The notes: generated from the letters alone by a model not told the origin. Positions 1-11,591 are shown, numbered from the stretch's first letter. The stretch is DNA of 62,398 nt from Deltaproteobacteria bacterium (GCA_021780495.1 JAJXYO010000013.1:1-62398); one strand, 5' to 3'. Program-made: numbers and translations.

Positions 1-52
1 CAACGCGGGAAGAAGGTACAACGGCTCGTTTTTTACATTCACCCATTTGGTG

Positions 53-92
53 AACCTCCTGATCTGATATTGCAGCACAATATCAGGAGGTT
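53..92. repeat. Inverted repeat (hairpin) before the DUF4149 remnant
   Basis: Two arms, ctgatattg (64-72) and caatatcag (78-86), pair around a 5-nt loop. The pairing continues outward as aacctc (53-58) with gaggtt (87-92), interrupted by a duplicated ctgat on the left side (59-63). There is no T run, so it is not a standard terminator. It could be an operator, an mRNA hairpin or the end of an upstream gene outside the window. Confidence 0.5.
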
Positions 93-133
93 GGAGCAAA
101 ATCAAAGACTCAACTGCTTTTTATAGGATAATT

Positions 134-337
134 GTGTTGGTTGTAATGATGATAGTGACCTTGGTCCAAGCCTACTACATAGAACCCCATGCCGCAGAAT
201 TGAAACGCCAGATAGGTTCTTTTGAGGCAACTGGCAAGGACCATCCACTTCGAAAGGAATTTTCAAAACTTCACGGAGTCTCGGCTGTCTGCAATGTGAT
301 CGTATTGGCGGGTGGGGTGCTACTGGTTATCCTGTAA
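134..337 (+). pseudogene. DUF4149-like membrane protein, C-terminal remnant
   Basis: This 67-residue reading frame starts at a GTG without a convincing ribosome binding site. It has a hydrophobic segment at residues 1-13, a polar stretch with an FSKLHGVSAVCN motif near residues 43-54, and a second hydrophobic segment at the end. The FxxLHxxSxxxN pattern followed by a closing membrane helix resembles the C-terminal half of DUF4149 (TMEM205-like) proteins, which are usually about 150 residues. The frame is open upstream only to position 68, and nothing there looks like the missing N-terminal half. It is therefore probably the tail of a broken gene, although a genuine small membrane protein cannot be excluded. 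No function is known for the family in bacteria. Confidence 0.45.
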
Positions 338-477
338 TTTCGAAATGATATGGGTTGACAACAATGCAGGCGCATAATTAAATGCGGCGACAACGGTTGT
401 AACCTGATATAGTGACCAAAATTCGGCATAACAGTTCATAGAATTCTGGACAATCACTGCTACCAAGGAGCAACAAT

Positions 478-1173
478 ATGAATGAAATCAATGCCAGCCA
501 CACTCGTACCGCAAGTCACGTTATAGTTAAGCAGAATGCGCTGATCCGACAGGTGTATGCCTGGATGGGGGCAGGCTTGGCCATTACTTCATTTATGGCC
601 CTGATTACACTTTCCTCACCGCAGCTTCTCAACGCAATCGCGGGTAACCGGCTTGTGTTCTTCGGTCTCATGATCGGGGAGCTTGCTCTGGTGTTTACCC
701 TTTCGGGCGCAATCAATCGCTTGAGTGCAACGACAGCAACACTCCTGTTTGTTGCGTACTCTGCGCTAAATGGAGTGACTCTGTCCATTGTGGCGCTGGT
801 CTACACCAGCAACTCGATTACCTCCACCTTTGTTATTACAGCCGGTATGTTCGGAGCTATGAGCATCTATGGCTACATGTCCAAGCGCGACCTGACCTCG
901 TGGGGCAGCTTTCTCTTCATGGGTCTGATCGGAGTAGTTATAGCCTCGATCGTTAATATTTTTGTGGCGAGCAGTACTGTATCCTGGTTCATATCCGGCA
1001 TCGGTGTGATCGTCTTTACCGGGCTGACTGCATACGATACCTGGAAGATCAAGGAACTGGCTGCACGAGGAATTGAAGGTAGAAAACCTGCCATTCTCGG
1101 AGCATTGACACTCTATCTCGACTTTATCAACCTTTTCCTCATGTTGCTCAGATTCACCGGAAATCGGCGCTGA
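478..1173 (+). CDS. Bax inhibitor-1/YccA family membrane protein
   Basis: The 231-residue protein has a short polar N-terminus and about seven hydrophobic segments, as in the BI-1 (UPF0005) family of inner-membrane proteins (YccA, YbhL). Family landmarks are an RQVYAWMGAGLAITSF segment near residues 24-39, a YDTWKIKE motif near residue 183 and a C-terminal LYLDFINLFLMLLR helix that contains the conserved Asp. Members are thought to act as pH-dependent calcium leak channels or to modulate FtsH proteolysis, but the role of this copy is unknown. The ATG at 478 follows an aaggagcaac ribosome binding site. The next gene starts 73 bp downstream on the same strand, so the small membrane-protein genes here may be co-transcribed. 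Confidence 0.9.
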   Translation: MNEINASHTRTASHVIVKQNALIRQVYAWMGAGLAITSFMALITLSSPQLLNAIAGNRLVFFGLMIGELALVFTLSGAINRLSATTATLLFVAYSALNGVTLSIVALVYTSNSITSTFVITAGMFGAMSIYGYMSKRDLTSWGSFLFMGLIGVVIASIVNIFVASSTVSWFISGIGVIVFTGLTAYDTWKIKELAARGIEGRKPAILGALTLYLDFINLFLMLLRFTGNRR

Positions 1174-1246
1174 CGTGTCATATTTATCAGTCAAATGCGA
1201 AGGAGAGAACGCATTGGAGTAATGTATTGCTCCTAATAATTCGGAC

Positions 1247-1762
1247 ATGACTCGCACCCATTCTCATAAAGGACACTCTCCTCGAAATCCACATGCGCGT
1301 GGACTGCACATTGTTGCACTCTTTGAAGGTGCCAAAGGACTTTTGGTTCTCGTGGCTGGCTTTGGGCTGCTGTCATTTATCCACAAGGACATCCATGAAG
1401 CTGCTGTGCGCTTGGTTGAACATGTTCACCTTAACCCGGCCAGTCACTACCCCCAGATTTTCCTTGACCTGGCAGGTCGTATTAACGACACAAAACTTTG
1501 GAGCATGGCTATAGCAGCTTTTATGTACTCTCTCGTACGGATAGTTGAAGCCGCAGGGCTTTGGCTGAATAAATCATGGGCTGAATGGTTTGCAGTGCTT
1601 ACCGGCGGCATGTATATCCCGATTGAGATATTTGAAGTCGCTCGAAGTGTAAGCTGGCCGAAGGTTACGGTGCTAGTCGTCAACCTTGGGGTGGTGTCCT
1701 ACCTGCTCTATATTTTGACGAAAGGTGGAAAGACAGCAACCCACCGAAGATTCGGCATGTAA
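1247..1762 (+). CDS. DUF2127 family membrane protein
   Basis: The 171-residue protein begins with a His/Arg-rich cytoplasmic stretch (residues 1-22) followed by four hydrophobic segments. The ALFEGAKGLLVLVAGFG start of the first helix, and the later WAEWFAVLTGG..YIPIEIFE block (about residues 122-140), are characteristic of DUF2127. The family is widespread in bacteria and its function is unknown. The ATG at 1247 lies 73 bp after the Bax-inhibitor-type gene. The stop codon is 28 bp before the start of the beta-hydroxyacid dehydrogenase, so an operon is plausible. No catalytic or metal-binding motif is visible. Confidence 0.8.
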   Translation: MTRTHSHKGHSPRNPHARGLHIVALFEGAKGLLVLVAGFGLLSFIHKDIHEAAVRLVEHVHLNPASHYPQIFLDLAGRINDTKLWSMAIAAFMYSLVRIVEAAGLWLNKSWAEWFAVLTGGMYIPIEIFEVARSVSWPKVTVLVVNLGVVSYLLYILTKGGKTATHRRFGM

Positions 1763-1790
1763 TTACAGAACGTACAAATGGAGGTGCCGT

Positions 1791-2654
1791 ATGAAAATCG
1801 GATTCATCGGGCTTGGAATTATGGGCAGTGCAATGGCAGCAAACCTGCTCAGGGCCGGTTTTGACCTAACCGTTTGGAACCGATCCACGGATTCAAGTAA
1901 TTTGCTGGCTGGTCTGGGAGCAACCGTAGCAGCATCGCCGCGCGCTGTGGCCGAACGCACCGATTTCGTCATTGCTATGATGGCCGATCCAGAAGCTGTC
2001 AAAGCGGTTCGTAGCGGGTCTGATGGTATTATCGCCGGACTCTCGAAGGGCAAAGGCCTTATCGACATGTCCACCGTAAGTGTGGAAATATCCATGGAAT
2101 CAGCCCGGCTGGCACATGAAACTGGTGCCCTGTTTCTCGAAGCCCCGGTTGCCGGGAGTCGCAAACCGGCTGAAGATGCCTCCCTGACCATCATGGTGGC
2201 AGGTGATAGGCCACTTTATGATTCTGTGTTGCCGCTGCTGGGGAAGATGGGTAAGAAGATACTCTATCTTGGAGCTACTGGAAATGCGACCCGCATGAAA
2301 CTGGCCAATAATTTGGTCATGGCTGGTATGCTGACGGCTTTGTGCGAAGGTATGGCACTTGCCTCCCAAAGCGGTCTGGATACGGCACAATTACTCGAGG
2401 TATTGGATTCCGGTGCAGTATCAAACCCCATGTTTCGGCTGAAAGGCCCGCAGATTGCCGCAAACTCTGAATTTCCGGCAGCATTTCCACTCAAGCATAT
2501 GCAGAAGGATCTGCGACTGGCCTTGCGACTTGCGGAAGATGTTGGCCAACCGCTATTTGCCGCGTCGGTCGTCAATGAACTATTTAAAGCTGCTTTGGCA
2601 GAGAACCTGGGTGACTTAGATTTCTCCGCGGTCAGTCGTGTAATCAGAAAGTAG
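1791..2654 (+). CDS. NADPH-dependent beta-hydroxyacid dehydrogenase (succinic semialdehyde / glyoxylate reductase type)
   Basis: The 287-residue protein has the Rossmann fingerprint GLGIMGSAMA at residues 7-16, the substrate-binding DMSTVS block near 98, the EAPVAGSRKPAEDASL block near 117-132 and the catalytic-lysine segment MKLANNLVMAGM near 170. It closes with the FPLKHMQKDLRLAL signature. Overall it closely resembles the Geobacter enzymes described as succinic semialdehyde and glyoxylate reductases, which convert succinic semialdehyde to 4-hydroxybutyrate with NADPH. The physiological substrate here is inferred. I chose the ATG at 1791 because it follows aaatggaggtg and places the Rossmann motif at the very N-terminus. 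The frame is open further upstream to 1725, but that part overlaps the preceding gene and has no family resemblance. Confidence 0.88.
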   Translation: MKIGFIGLGIMGSAMAANLLRAGFDLTVWNRSTDSSNLLAGLGATVAASPRAVAERTDFVIAMMADPEAVKAVRSGSDGIIAGLSKGKGLIDMSTVSVEISMESARLAHETGALFLEAPVAGSRKPAEDASLTIMVAGDRPLYDSVLPLLGKMGKKILYLGATGNATRMKLANNLVMAGMLTALCEGMALASQSGLDTAQLLEVLDSGAVSNPMFRLKGPQIAANSEFPAAFPLKHMQKDLRLALRLAEDVGQPLFAASVVNELFKAALAENLGDLDFSAVSRVIRK

Positions 2655-2866
2655 GGCTCAACCGACTGGTGTATGCATGGCACCAGCAGATGCGAGATTT
2701 TAACGTAAATTCGACCCAGCACAACGTAAGCATTCCTGGAAGATAGCTGGTCAGCAACCGACTGATAACATGTTTCTAATGATATGCGATACATATAAAA
2801 CGATATGAATGAGGATAACGGTGTACGGACCTGAATCTAAAACTGTAGTAATTTTTGCATATCACC

Positions 2867-3589
2867 ATGAATAGAATATGGCGGTTGAGTAGCTCGATTG
2901 AATTGTGCCTGGTTTTGCTGCTGCTGATCTCTTGTGTCATGGTGACCGGCTCGTTCCTGCTGACAGGAGAGTTTGCAGCTGCCATCAATTTCATGCCACT
3001 GCTGGTCTGGCTACGAGAAGTGCCGCTCAGCGCTTCCTGGTGGCTCTGGTTGACTATTGTACTGTTGGCGCTGCTGGTGCTGAACACGATCATCTGCTCG
3101 TCAGAAACCCTTTGGTCCCGCTGGGGCAAATCAGGATTGACGGCACTGCTGGCCACCCAGTTGATTCATATCGGTTTTCTGCTTATTGTCCTTGCCCATC
3201 TTCAAAGCGCCTATGGCAGTTATCTGCAGCAGGCTGAGGTTGTCGAGGGCATGAAAGTCCAATTGCCCAACGGTCATCAATTCGGCATAGCCCGACTTGC
3301 ATCAACCCTGTCCCCGATGGGAATACCGATTGGATCCGTTTGCGAACTGGTGCCCGATCTTCGTAACCCGGCCGAGAGGGTCTCCATCAGCCCTAATCAC
3401 CCCTGGTTTTCTGATGGTTATGGAGTGTATATCAAACAAGCCGAGGAGAATTGGGCTCTTTTGGAAATCCATCGTGAACCTGGTGCCGTAATTGCGTTAA
3501 CTGGAGCTGTTGTTTTTACCTTGGGTAACGTACTTCTTATCATGATGCGCTCACGTTCAAAGGAACTTGATCCTGCAGAGAGAGCATGA
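2867..3589 (+). CDS. ResB-like cytochrome c biogenesis protein
   Basis: The 240-residue membrane protein has a first helix after LSSSIELCLVLLLL, a second helix at SWWLWLTIVLLALLVLNTIIC (about 55-77) and a third near 90-110. A soluble periplasmic region of about 90 residues follows, then a last helix. The SxxxxxxLLLL...WWxWLxxxLLALLxLNxxxC pattern and the closing GAVIALTGAVVFTLGNVLL helix match short ResB/Ccs1 proteins. These work with CcsA in system II haem delivery to apocytochromes c. The usual partner, CcsA, is not intact downstream: only a possible 40-residue stump begins 23 bp later. ATG 2867 is preferred over the TTG at 2855. If the partner is lost, this gene may be a relic or may serve a CcsA encoded elsewhere. 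Confidence 0.7.
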   Translation: MNRIWRLSSSIELCLVLLLLISCVMVTGSFLLTGEFAAAINFMPLLVWLREVPLSASWWLWLTIVLLALLVLNTIICSSETLWSRWGKSGLTALLATQLIHIGFLLIVLAHLQSAYGSYLQQAEVVEGMKVQLPNGHQFGIARLASTLSPMGIPIGSVCELVPDLRNPAERVSISPNHPWFSDGYGVYIKQAEENWALLEIHREPGAVIALTGAVVFTLGNVLLIMMRSRSKELDPAERA

Positions 3590-3612
3590 GGAAAACAATT
3601 TGATTCATCAAT

Positions 3613-3735
3613 ATGCCTACCCTTGATCTCTGGACATATCTGCTGGCGCTGCAGTCAATCCGTAAAGGTTTTTTTCTTGACAGTCAAAAAGGTTTTGTAT
3701 ACTGTATACAAAATTTATGGTTTATACTGTATTAG
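3613..3735 (+). pseudogene. Possible N-terminal stump of a CcsA-type cytochrome c assembly gene
   Basis: An ATG 23 bp after the ResB-like gene opens a 40-codon frame whose first 13 residues (MPTLDLWTYLLAL) look like the start of the first helix of a CcsA-family protein. The reading then turns into unrelated sequence and runs through the palindromic promoter region of the next operon before stopping. ResB followed by CcsA is the normal order, so truncation by deletion near 3655 is a reasonable inference. The evidence is thin because the recognisable part is short. Confidence 0.3.
3677..3713 (+). promoter_or_regulatory. Promoter-like TTGACA with a perfect palindrome upstream of the isocitrate dehydrogenases
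   Basis: TTGACA lies at 3677-3682. Twelve bases later comes a perfect inverted repeat, TTTTGTATAC-T-GTATACAAAA (3693-3713), covering any -10 element such as TATACT at 3698. The same core (TTGTATACAGTATGCA) overlaps the -10 of the aconitase promoter at 52705-52720. A dimeric repressor site shared by TCA-cycle genes is the natural reading. The Geobacter repressor HgtR is a candidate from general knowledge, but I cannot confirm its motif here. The start codon is 222 bp downstream, so the leader would be long. Confidence 0.6.
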
Positions 3736-3926
3736 CTATAAATATCAGTAATTTATAAAGACATTTGCGATTGAGTTTGTGGCAAATCAGCATACATAAA
3801 TTGTAGTCGAAGACACTCTGCCGAATGATGGTAATGATTTTTATATGGGAAGGTTCAGGATAGGTAAAGATGGTATCAGCAGAGGTTTCTTTTCAAGCCG
3901 TTGCCGATACTTGGCATAAAAACTAA

Positions 3927-6161
<2,235 letters not shown>

Positions 6162-6217
6162 TTTAATAATTAAGCTGCTCTTTTAAAACCTGTATTATAC
6201 CAGCGGAAGTGAGTTGG

Positions 6218-7630
6218 ATGGCTTATACGTATCTAACAGTCCCCGCGGGGGACAAGATCACCATGGGAATGGACGGCAAGCTGAATGTGCCGGACAACCC
6301 GATCATTCCGTTCATCGAAGGCGACGGTACCGGGGTCGATATCTGGAAGGCCTCGGTACGCGTTTTCGATGCTGCTGTCGAAAAGGTTTACGGCAGCAAA
6401 AGAAAAATCAGCTGGATGGAAGTGTATGCCGGTGAAAAGCCGTTCAACCTGTTCCGTGATAAAATGGGTGATAAAGCCTGGTTGCCAGACGAGACCGTTG
6501 AGGCCTTCAGGGAGTTTCTGGTTGGCATCAAAGGTCCGCTGACCACCCCGATCGGTGGTGGAATTCGCTCGCTTAACGTAGCCCTTCGTCAGTTACTGGA
6601 TCTGTACACCTGTCTCCGTCCGGTTCGTTATTTTCAAGGCGTCCCGTCGCCGGTCAAGAAGCCTCAAGATGTTGATATGGTTATCTTTCGCGAGAATTGC
6701 GAGGACATTTATGTCGGCATCGAGTGGATGACCGGTACCCCTGAATGTGAAAAAATCAAGAAGTTTCTCATCGATGAGATGGGGGTTAACAAGATCCGTT
6801 TTCCGGAAACCTCGTCCATCGGCATCAAGCCGATCTCCAAACAAGGTTCCGAACGTCTGATTCGTGCTGCGATTCAGTATGCACTCGATCACAAACGCAA
6901 GTCAGTAACTATTGTCCATAAGGGCAATATTATGAAGTTCACCGAAGGGGCCTTCAAGGATTGGGGCTATGGTATCGCCAAAGGCGAGTTTCGCAATCGG
7001 ACCGTGTCCGAGCGTGAAAGCTGGATTATCGACAATCAGGATCGCAACCCGTTGTTGCCGGTTGAGGATAACGCCAAAGCGATTGATCCCGGCTATGACA
7101 TGATGTCGCCCAAACAAAAAGAGGCAATCTGTAGCGAGGTAGAGCTTGCCATCAAACTGATGCCGACCCACGGTAACGGCAAGTGGAAAAAACTTTTGAT
7201 GGTCAAGGACACTATTGCAGATATCACTTTGCAGCAGGTGCTGACTCGTGCTAAGGAATTTGATGTAGTTGCTACCATGAATTTGGAAGGCGACTTTCTT
7301 TCAGATGCCTTGGCAGCACAGGTTGGTGGTATCGGGATCGCCCCGGGCGCCAATATCAATTATGTTACCGGTCATGCCATCTTCGAGGCAACCCATGGCA
7401 CTGCTCCTAAATACGCCAACCTTGACAAGGTCAACCCTGGTTCTGTTATACTGTCCGGCGTCATGATGCTTGAGCATATGGGGTGGCTGGAAGCTGCCGA
7501 CATAATTGTCAAGTCCATCGATAAAACCATCGGCCAAAAGCGAGTTACCTATGACTTCGAGCGCATGATGCAGGGGGCAACGCTGCTGTCCTGTTCAGGT
7601 TTTGCTGATGCACTGATTGAAAACATGTAG
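6218..7630 (+). CDS. icd: Dimeric NADP-dependent isocitrate dehydrogenase
   Basis: This is an Icd of the homodimeric IDH / isopropylmalate dehydrogenase superfamily, 470 residues from ATG 6218. The ATG has ggaag 8 bases upstream; an in-frame GTG at 6209 is less likely. Visible active-site elements are [13 protein letters not shown] (isocitrate phosphate loop, about residue 110), [13 protein letters not shown] (catalytic Tyr), the catalytic Lys region [29 protein letters not shown] and VTYDFERM. The Lys-Tyr in APKYA and the Tyr/Arg in TYDFER are the residues that give NADP specificity in the E. coli enzyme. It is longer than the E. coli protein (416 residues). It follows the monomeric isoenzyme and precedes mdh, the order typical of Geobacter icd-mdh-kor. 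Confidence 0.93.
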   Translation: MAYTYLTVPAGDKITMGMDGKLNVPDNPIIPFIEGDGTGVDIWKASVRVFDAAVEKVYGSKRKISWMEVYAGEKPFNLFRDKMGDKAWLPDETVEAFREFLVGIKGPLTTPIGGGIRSLNVALRQLLDLYTCLRPVRYFQGVPSPVKKPQDVDMVIFRENCEDIYVGIEWMTGTPECEKIKKFLIDEMGVNKIRFPETSSIGIKPISKQGSERLIRAAIQYALDHKRKSVTIVHKGNIMKFTEGAFKDWGYGIAKGEFRNRTVSERESWIIDNQDRNPLLPVEDNAKAIDPGYDMMSPKQKEAICSEVELAIKLMPTHGNGKWKKLLMVKDTIADITLQQVLTRAKEFDVVATMNLEGDFLSDALAAQVGGIGIAPGANINYVTGHAIFEATHGTAPKYANLDKVNPGSVILSGVMMLEHMGWLEAADIIVKSIDKTIGQKRVTYDFERMMQGATLLSCSGFADALIENM

Positions 7631-8662
<1,032 letters not shown>

Positions 8663-8694
8663 GCACGTAGCCTACTCAGGTTTCTTTTGTGATC

Positions 8695-8724
8695 GCAAAA
8701 GAAGGGCATCCGCCCTTCTTTTGC
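8695..8724 (+). terminator. Hairpin between mdh and korD (terminator or attenuator)
   Basis: GCAAAAGAAGGGC (8695-8707) pairs perfectly over 13 bp with GCCCTTCTTTTGC (8712-8724) around a 4-nt loop. Its left arm is also complementary to TTTCTTTTG (8681-8689), so an alternative hairpin (8681-8704) would exclude the first. The T-rich part lies inside the arm rather than after it, so termination strength is uncertain. Confidence 0.65.
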
Positions 8725-8781
8725 CACATTATGGGATCTGAAATTACACCTTTTATTACGGGAATAAAGGAGTCTTGTCAG

Positions 8782-8979
8782 ATGGAGAAAAAACTGCCGA
8801 AAATCGAGATTATCGAGAAGTACTGCAAGGGGTGTCATATCTGCGTCGAGTTTTGCCCCACCAAAGTTCTTGAAATGCAGGGCTTTGTAGCTGCCGTCAA
8901 AAACCTGGAAGCCTGCATCAAATGTATGCAGTGCGAACTCAGATGCCCCGACTTTGCCATTAAAGTCATTACCGAATAA
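8782..8979 (+). CDS. korD: 2-oxoglutarate:ferredoxin oxidoreductase, ferredoxin-like delta subunit
   Basis: The 65-residue protein carries two 4Fe-4S motifs: C-KG-C-HI-C-VEF-CP (residues 14-25) and C-IK-C-MQ-C-ELR-CP further on. It is the small iron-sulfur subunit that relays electrons in the four-subunit 2-oxoacid:ferredoxin oxidoreductases. ATG 8782 follows aaaggagt; in-frame codons upstream belong to the terminator region. korA starts 22 bp after its stop. Its position after icd and mdh supports the 2-oxoglutarate rather than pyruvate assignment, which is inferred from context. Confidence 0.92.
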   Translation: MEKKLPKIEIIEKYCKGCHICVEFCPTKVLEMQGFVAAVKNLEACIKCMQCELRCPDFAIKVITE

Positions 8980-9001
8980 TTCTACGGGAGGAAATGAACA
9001 G

Positions 9002-10135
9002 ATGTCCAAAAAAGTAGCGTTTCTTCAGGGTAACGAGGCTGCAACCTACGGCGCGCTGTATGCCGGTTGCAACTTTTTTGCAGGTTATCCGATCACCCCT
9101 TCGACCGAGGTTGCCGAGGTTATGGCTGCCGAATTGCCAAAGATCGGCGGAAAATTCATTCAGATGGAAGATGAAATCGGCGCCATGGCTGCCATCCTGG
9201 GCGCGTCCCTGGCCGGCTCCAAGGTTCTGACGTCGACCTCCGGCCCCGGCCTTTCCTTGAAACAGGAACTGATCGGTTACGGTTGTATCGCCGAGATCCC
9301 CTGCGTCATCTACAACGTCATGCGTGGTGGTCCTTCCACCGGTATGCCGACCGGCCCCAGCCAGTCAGACGTCATGAGCGCCAAGTGGGGCACCCATGGA
9401 GACCATCCGGCCATCTGCCTGACACCGGCCTCCGTCCAGGAGACTTACGAAGAGGTCATCCGCGCCTTCAACCTGTCCGAGAAATATCGTACGCCGGTTA
9501 TGGTTATGCCGGACGAGATCGTCGCCCACATGCGCGAGCGGGTTGTGTTCCCCGAGCCGGGCGAGATCGAAGTCGTGCCCCGCAAGGCCCCGACTGTGTC
9601 GCCCGACCAGTACAAACCGTATGACACCAGCTTCGGTGACGTACCGCCGTTGGCTGCCTTCGGTTCCGGCTACAAGTTCCATGTCACCGGTCTCAACAAG
9701 GCGCAGGACGGCTTCCCGACCACCAAGGCCGAGCTTGTCCAGGCTGAGGAAGAGCGTCAGGTCCGCAAGGTCGATGCCAATGTGGACGATATCGTCCAGT
9801 TCGAAGAGTACCAGCTTGCCGATGCAGAGGTTGTCGTGGTCGCCTACGGTTCCACCTCCCGTTCGGCCCGCTACGCTGTCAATGTAGCTCGTGAGCAGGG
9901 CATCAAGGCCGGCATGTTCCGCATAAAGACCTTCTGGCCGTTCCCTGACAAGCAGATCAAGGCGCTGGCTGCCAAAGTCAAAGGCTTTGTCATTCCGGAA
10001 ATGAACCTGGGCATGTGCTCCCTGGAAATCGAACGTAACGCTCAGGGCAAGGCTCCGGTCCTCGGTATCTTCCGTGTAGACGGAGAGCCGATCAACCCCG
10101 ACCAGATCCTCGCAAAGATTAAGGAGGTTAAGTAA
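9002..10135 (+). CDS. korA: 2-oxoglutarate:ferredoxin oxidoreductase alpha subunit
   Basis: This is the 377-residue alpha subunit of the enzyme that converts 2-oxoglutarate and CoA to succinyl-CoA with reduction of ferredoxin. Visible are the pyrimidine-binding fold with NEAATYGALYAGCNFFAGYPITPSTE (described in two parts: NEAATYGA near residue 10 and GYPITPSTE near 28), MEDEIGAMAAILGASLAG (conserved Glu for TPP activation, about 58), TSTSGPGLSLKQE (about 78) and the MRGGPSTGMPTGPSQ loop (about 110). A C-terminal transketolase-like domain contains YGSTSRSARYAV. ATG 9002 lies 8 bases after gggaggaa. Its stop is 2 bp before the korB start, indicating tight coupling. Confidence 0.95.
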   Translation: MSKKVAFLQGNEAATYGALYAGCNFFAGYPITPSTEVAEVMAAELPKIGGKFIQMEDEIGAMAAILGASLAGSKVLTSTSGPGLSLKQELIGYGCIAEIPCVIYNVMRGGPSTGMPTGPSQSDVMSAKWGTHGDHPAICLTPASVQETYEEVIRAFNLSEKYRTPVMVMPDEIVAHMRERVVFPEPGEIEVVPRKAPTVSPDQYKPYDTSFGDVPPLAAFGSGYKFHVTGLNKAQDGFPTTKAELVQAEEERQVRKVDANVDDIVQFEEYQLADAEVVVVAYGSTSRSARYAVNVAREQGIKAGMFRIKTFWPFPDKQIKALAAKVKGFVIPEMNLGMCSLEIERNAQGKAPVLGIFRVDGEPINPDQILAKIKEVK

Positions 10136-10137
10136 CC

Positions 10138-10956
10138 ATGGCATTTAATTATGAAAAATGGCTTCGTCCCGGCAAGCTCCCTCATATCTGGTGTCCCGGC
10201 TGCGGCCACGGCATCGTCATGAAGGGCCTGATCCGGGCTTTTGAAACCTTGCAGCTCAAAAAGGAAGATACCGCACTCGTTTCCGGTATCGGCTGCGCAT
10301 CGCGTCTGCCCGGCTACATCGACTGCTGTACCCTGCATACCGCCCACGGCCGTGCTGCAGCTTTTGCAACCGGCGTCAAGATGGCAAAACCGGAGATGAA
10401 CGTGATCTTGGTCGGCGGAGACGGCGACGGAACCGCCATCGGCGGCAACCACTTCATCCACGCCTGTCGTCGCAACATCGACATGACCTACATCATCCTC
10501 AACAACTACATCTACGGCATGACCGGCGGACAGTTTTCTCCCTGTACCCCGACCGGCCACAAGGCATCAACCACCCCTTACGGCAACCCTGATCCCGGCT
10601 TCGACATCGCCAAACTGGCGATCGGTGCCGGCGCCACCTTTGTCGCCCGCGGAACCGCCTTCCACGCCAACCAGATCGACAAGCTGATCGTCGAGGCCAT
10701 TCAGCACAAGGGCTTCTCGGTGGTCGAGATCCTGGACGACTGCCCGACCACCTACGGTCGCCGCAACAAATACAAATCGGTTATCGAGATGATGAACCGC
10801 CTGAAAGAGGTTGCTGTTCCCGTCAAGGCCGCCGAAAAAATGACCGCCGAGCAGTTGCAGGGCAAGGTACTGACCGGCGTTCTTTACAAGGAAGAGAAGG
10901 CACATTACACCGACGAGTACGCCAAGGTCATCGAGCGTGCCCAGGCCGCCAAATAA
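10138..10956 (+). CDS. korB: 2-oxoglutarate:ferredoxin oxidoreductase beta subunit (TPP-binding)
   Basis: The 272-residue TPP-binding subunit has WCPGCGHG (residues 18-25) and a later conserved cysteine, which supply 4Fe-4S ligands. The thiamine-diphosphate motif runs from GGDGDGTAIGGNH (about 98-110) to LNNYIYGMTGGQ (about 121-132), ending in the magnesium-binding NxxxGMTGGQ. SGIGCASRLPGY near residue 50 is the usual cofactor-proximal loop. It starts 2 bp after the korA stop and is followed by korC after 23 bp. The protein is slightly shorter than many homologues but no motif is missing. Confidence 0.95.
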   Translation: MAFNYEKWLRPGKLPHIWCPGCGHGIVMKGLIRAFETLQLKKEDTALVSGIGCASRLPGYIDCCTLHTAHGRAAAFATGVKMAKPEMNVILVGGDGDGTAIGGNHFIHACRRNIDMTYIILNNYIYGMTGGQFSPCTPTGHKASTTPYGNPDPGFDIAKLAIGAGATFVARGTAFHANQIDKLIVEAIQHKGFSVVEILDDCPTTYGRRNKYKSVIEMMNRLKEVAVPVKAAEKMTAEQLQGKVLTGVLYKEEKAHYTDEYAKVIERAQAAK

Positions 10957-10979
10957 TTACAGGAAAAGGAGCGATAAAG

Positions 10980-11528
10980 ATGTCACGTTATGAACTCAGA
11001 TTTTCCGGTGCGGGCGGGCAGGGCTTGATTACCGCCGGCATCATCATGGCCAAGGCTGCCTCCATCTATGAAGGCAAGCAGGCTGTTCAATCCCAGAGCT
11101 ACGGACCCGAGGCCCGTGGTGGCGCATCAAAATCGGAAGTCATCATCTCCGATGGTCCGATCGATTATCCCAAGATTACCCAGTGTGACGCACTGTTGGC
11201 CATGACCCAGGAAGCGGCCAACAAGTATTCACACGACCTTAAGGAAGGGGGCGTGTTGCTGGTTGACTCTGACCTGGTCACCACCCTCCCCAAGGGCAAT
11301 TTCAAGACAGTGGCATTTCCGATCATCAATACCGCCAAGAACGATGTCGGCCGCGAAATCGTCGCCAATATCGTTGCCTTGGGCGCCATGGTTGCCCTGA
11401 CCGGTCAGGTTACCCGCGAGAATGCCGAAAAGGCCGTGCTTTCCAGCGTTCCCGAGGCTTTTCTTGAATTGAACAAGAAGGCCTTCAGTATCGGTTATGA
11501 AAAGGCCCTGGCAGCTGCCAACGCCTAA
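10980..11528 (+). CDS. korC: 2-oxoglutarate:ferredoxin oxidoreductase gamma subunit
   Basis: The 182-residue gamma subunit has the family start RFSGAGGQGLITAGIIMAKA (residues 6-25) and the SYGPEARGGASKSEVIIS block (about 40-57) that contacts the CoA or ferredoxin side of the complex. ATG 10980 follows aaaaggagcg. It is the last gene of korDABC and is followed 28 bp later by a strong intrinsic terminator, which marks the end of the TCA-cycle operon. Confidence 0.95.
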   Translation: MSRYELRFSGAGGQGLITAGIIMAKAASIYEGKQAVQSQSYGPEARGGASKSEVIISDGPIDYPKITQCDALLAMTQEAANKYSHDLKEGGVLLVDSDLVTTLPKGNFKTVAFPIINTAKNDVGREIVANIVALGAMVALTGQVTRENAEKAVLSSVPEAFLELNKKAFSIGYEKALAAANA

Positions 11529-11556
11529 AAGTTGACCTTGTAAATAGGTAGTAATT

Positions 11557-11591
11557 AAAGGCCCGGTGCGTAAGCATCGGGCCTTTTTTTT
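11557..11591 (+). terminator. Rho-independent terminator after korC
   Basis: AAAGGCCCGGTGC (11557-11569) pairs over 13 bp, with one G-U, with GCATCGGGCCTTT, with loop gtaa. A run of eight T follows directly. It is a textbook intrinsic terminator at the end of the kor operon. Confidence 0.92.
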
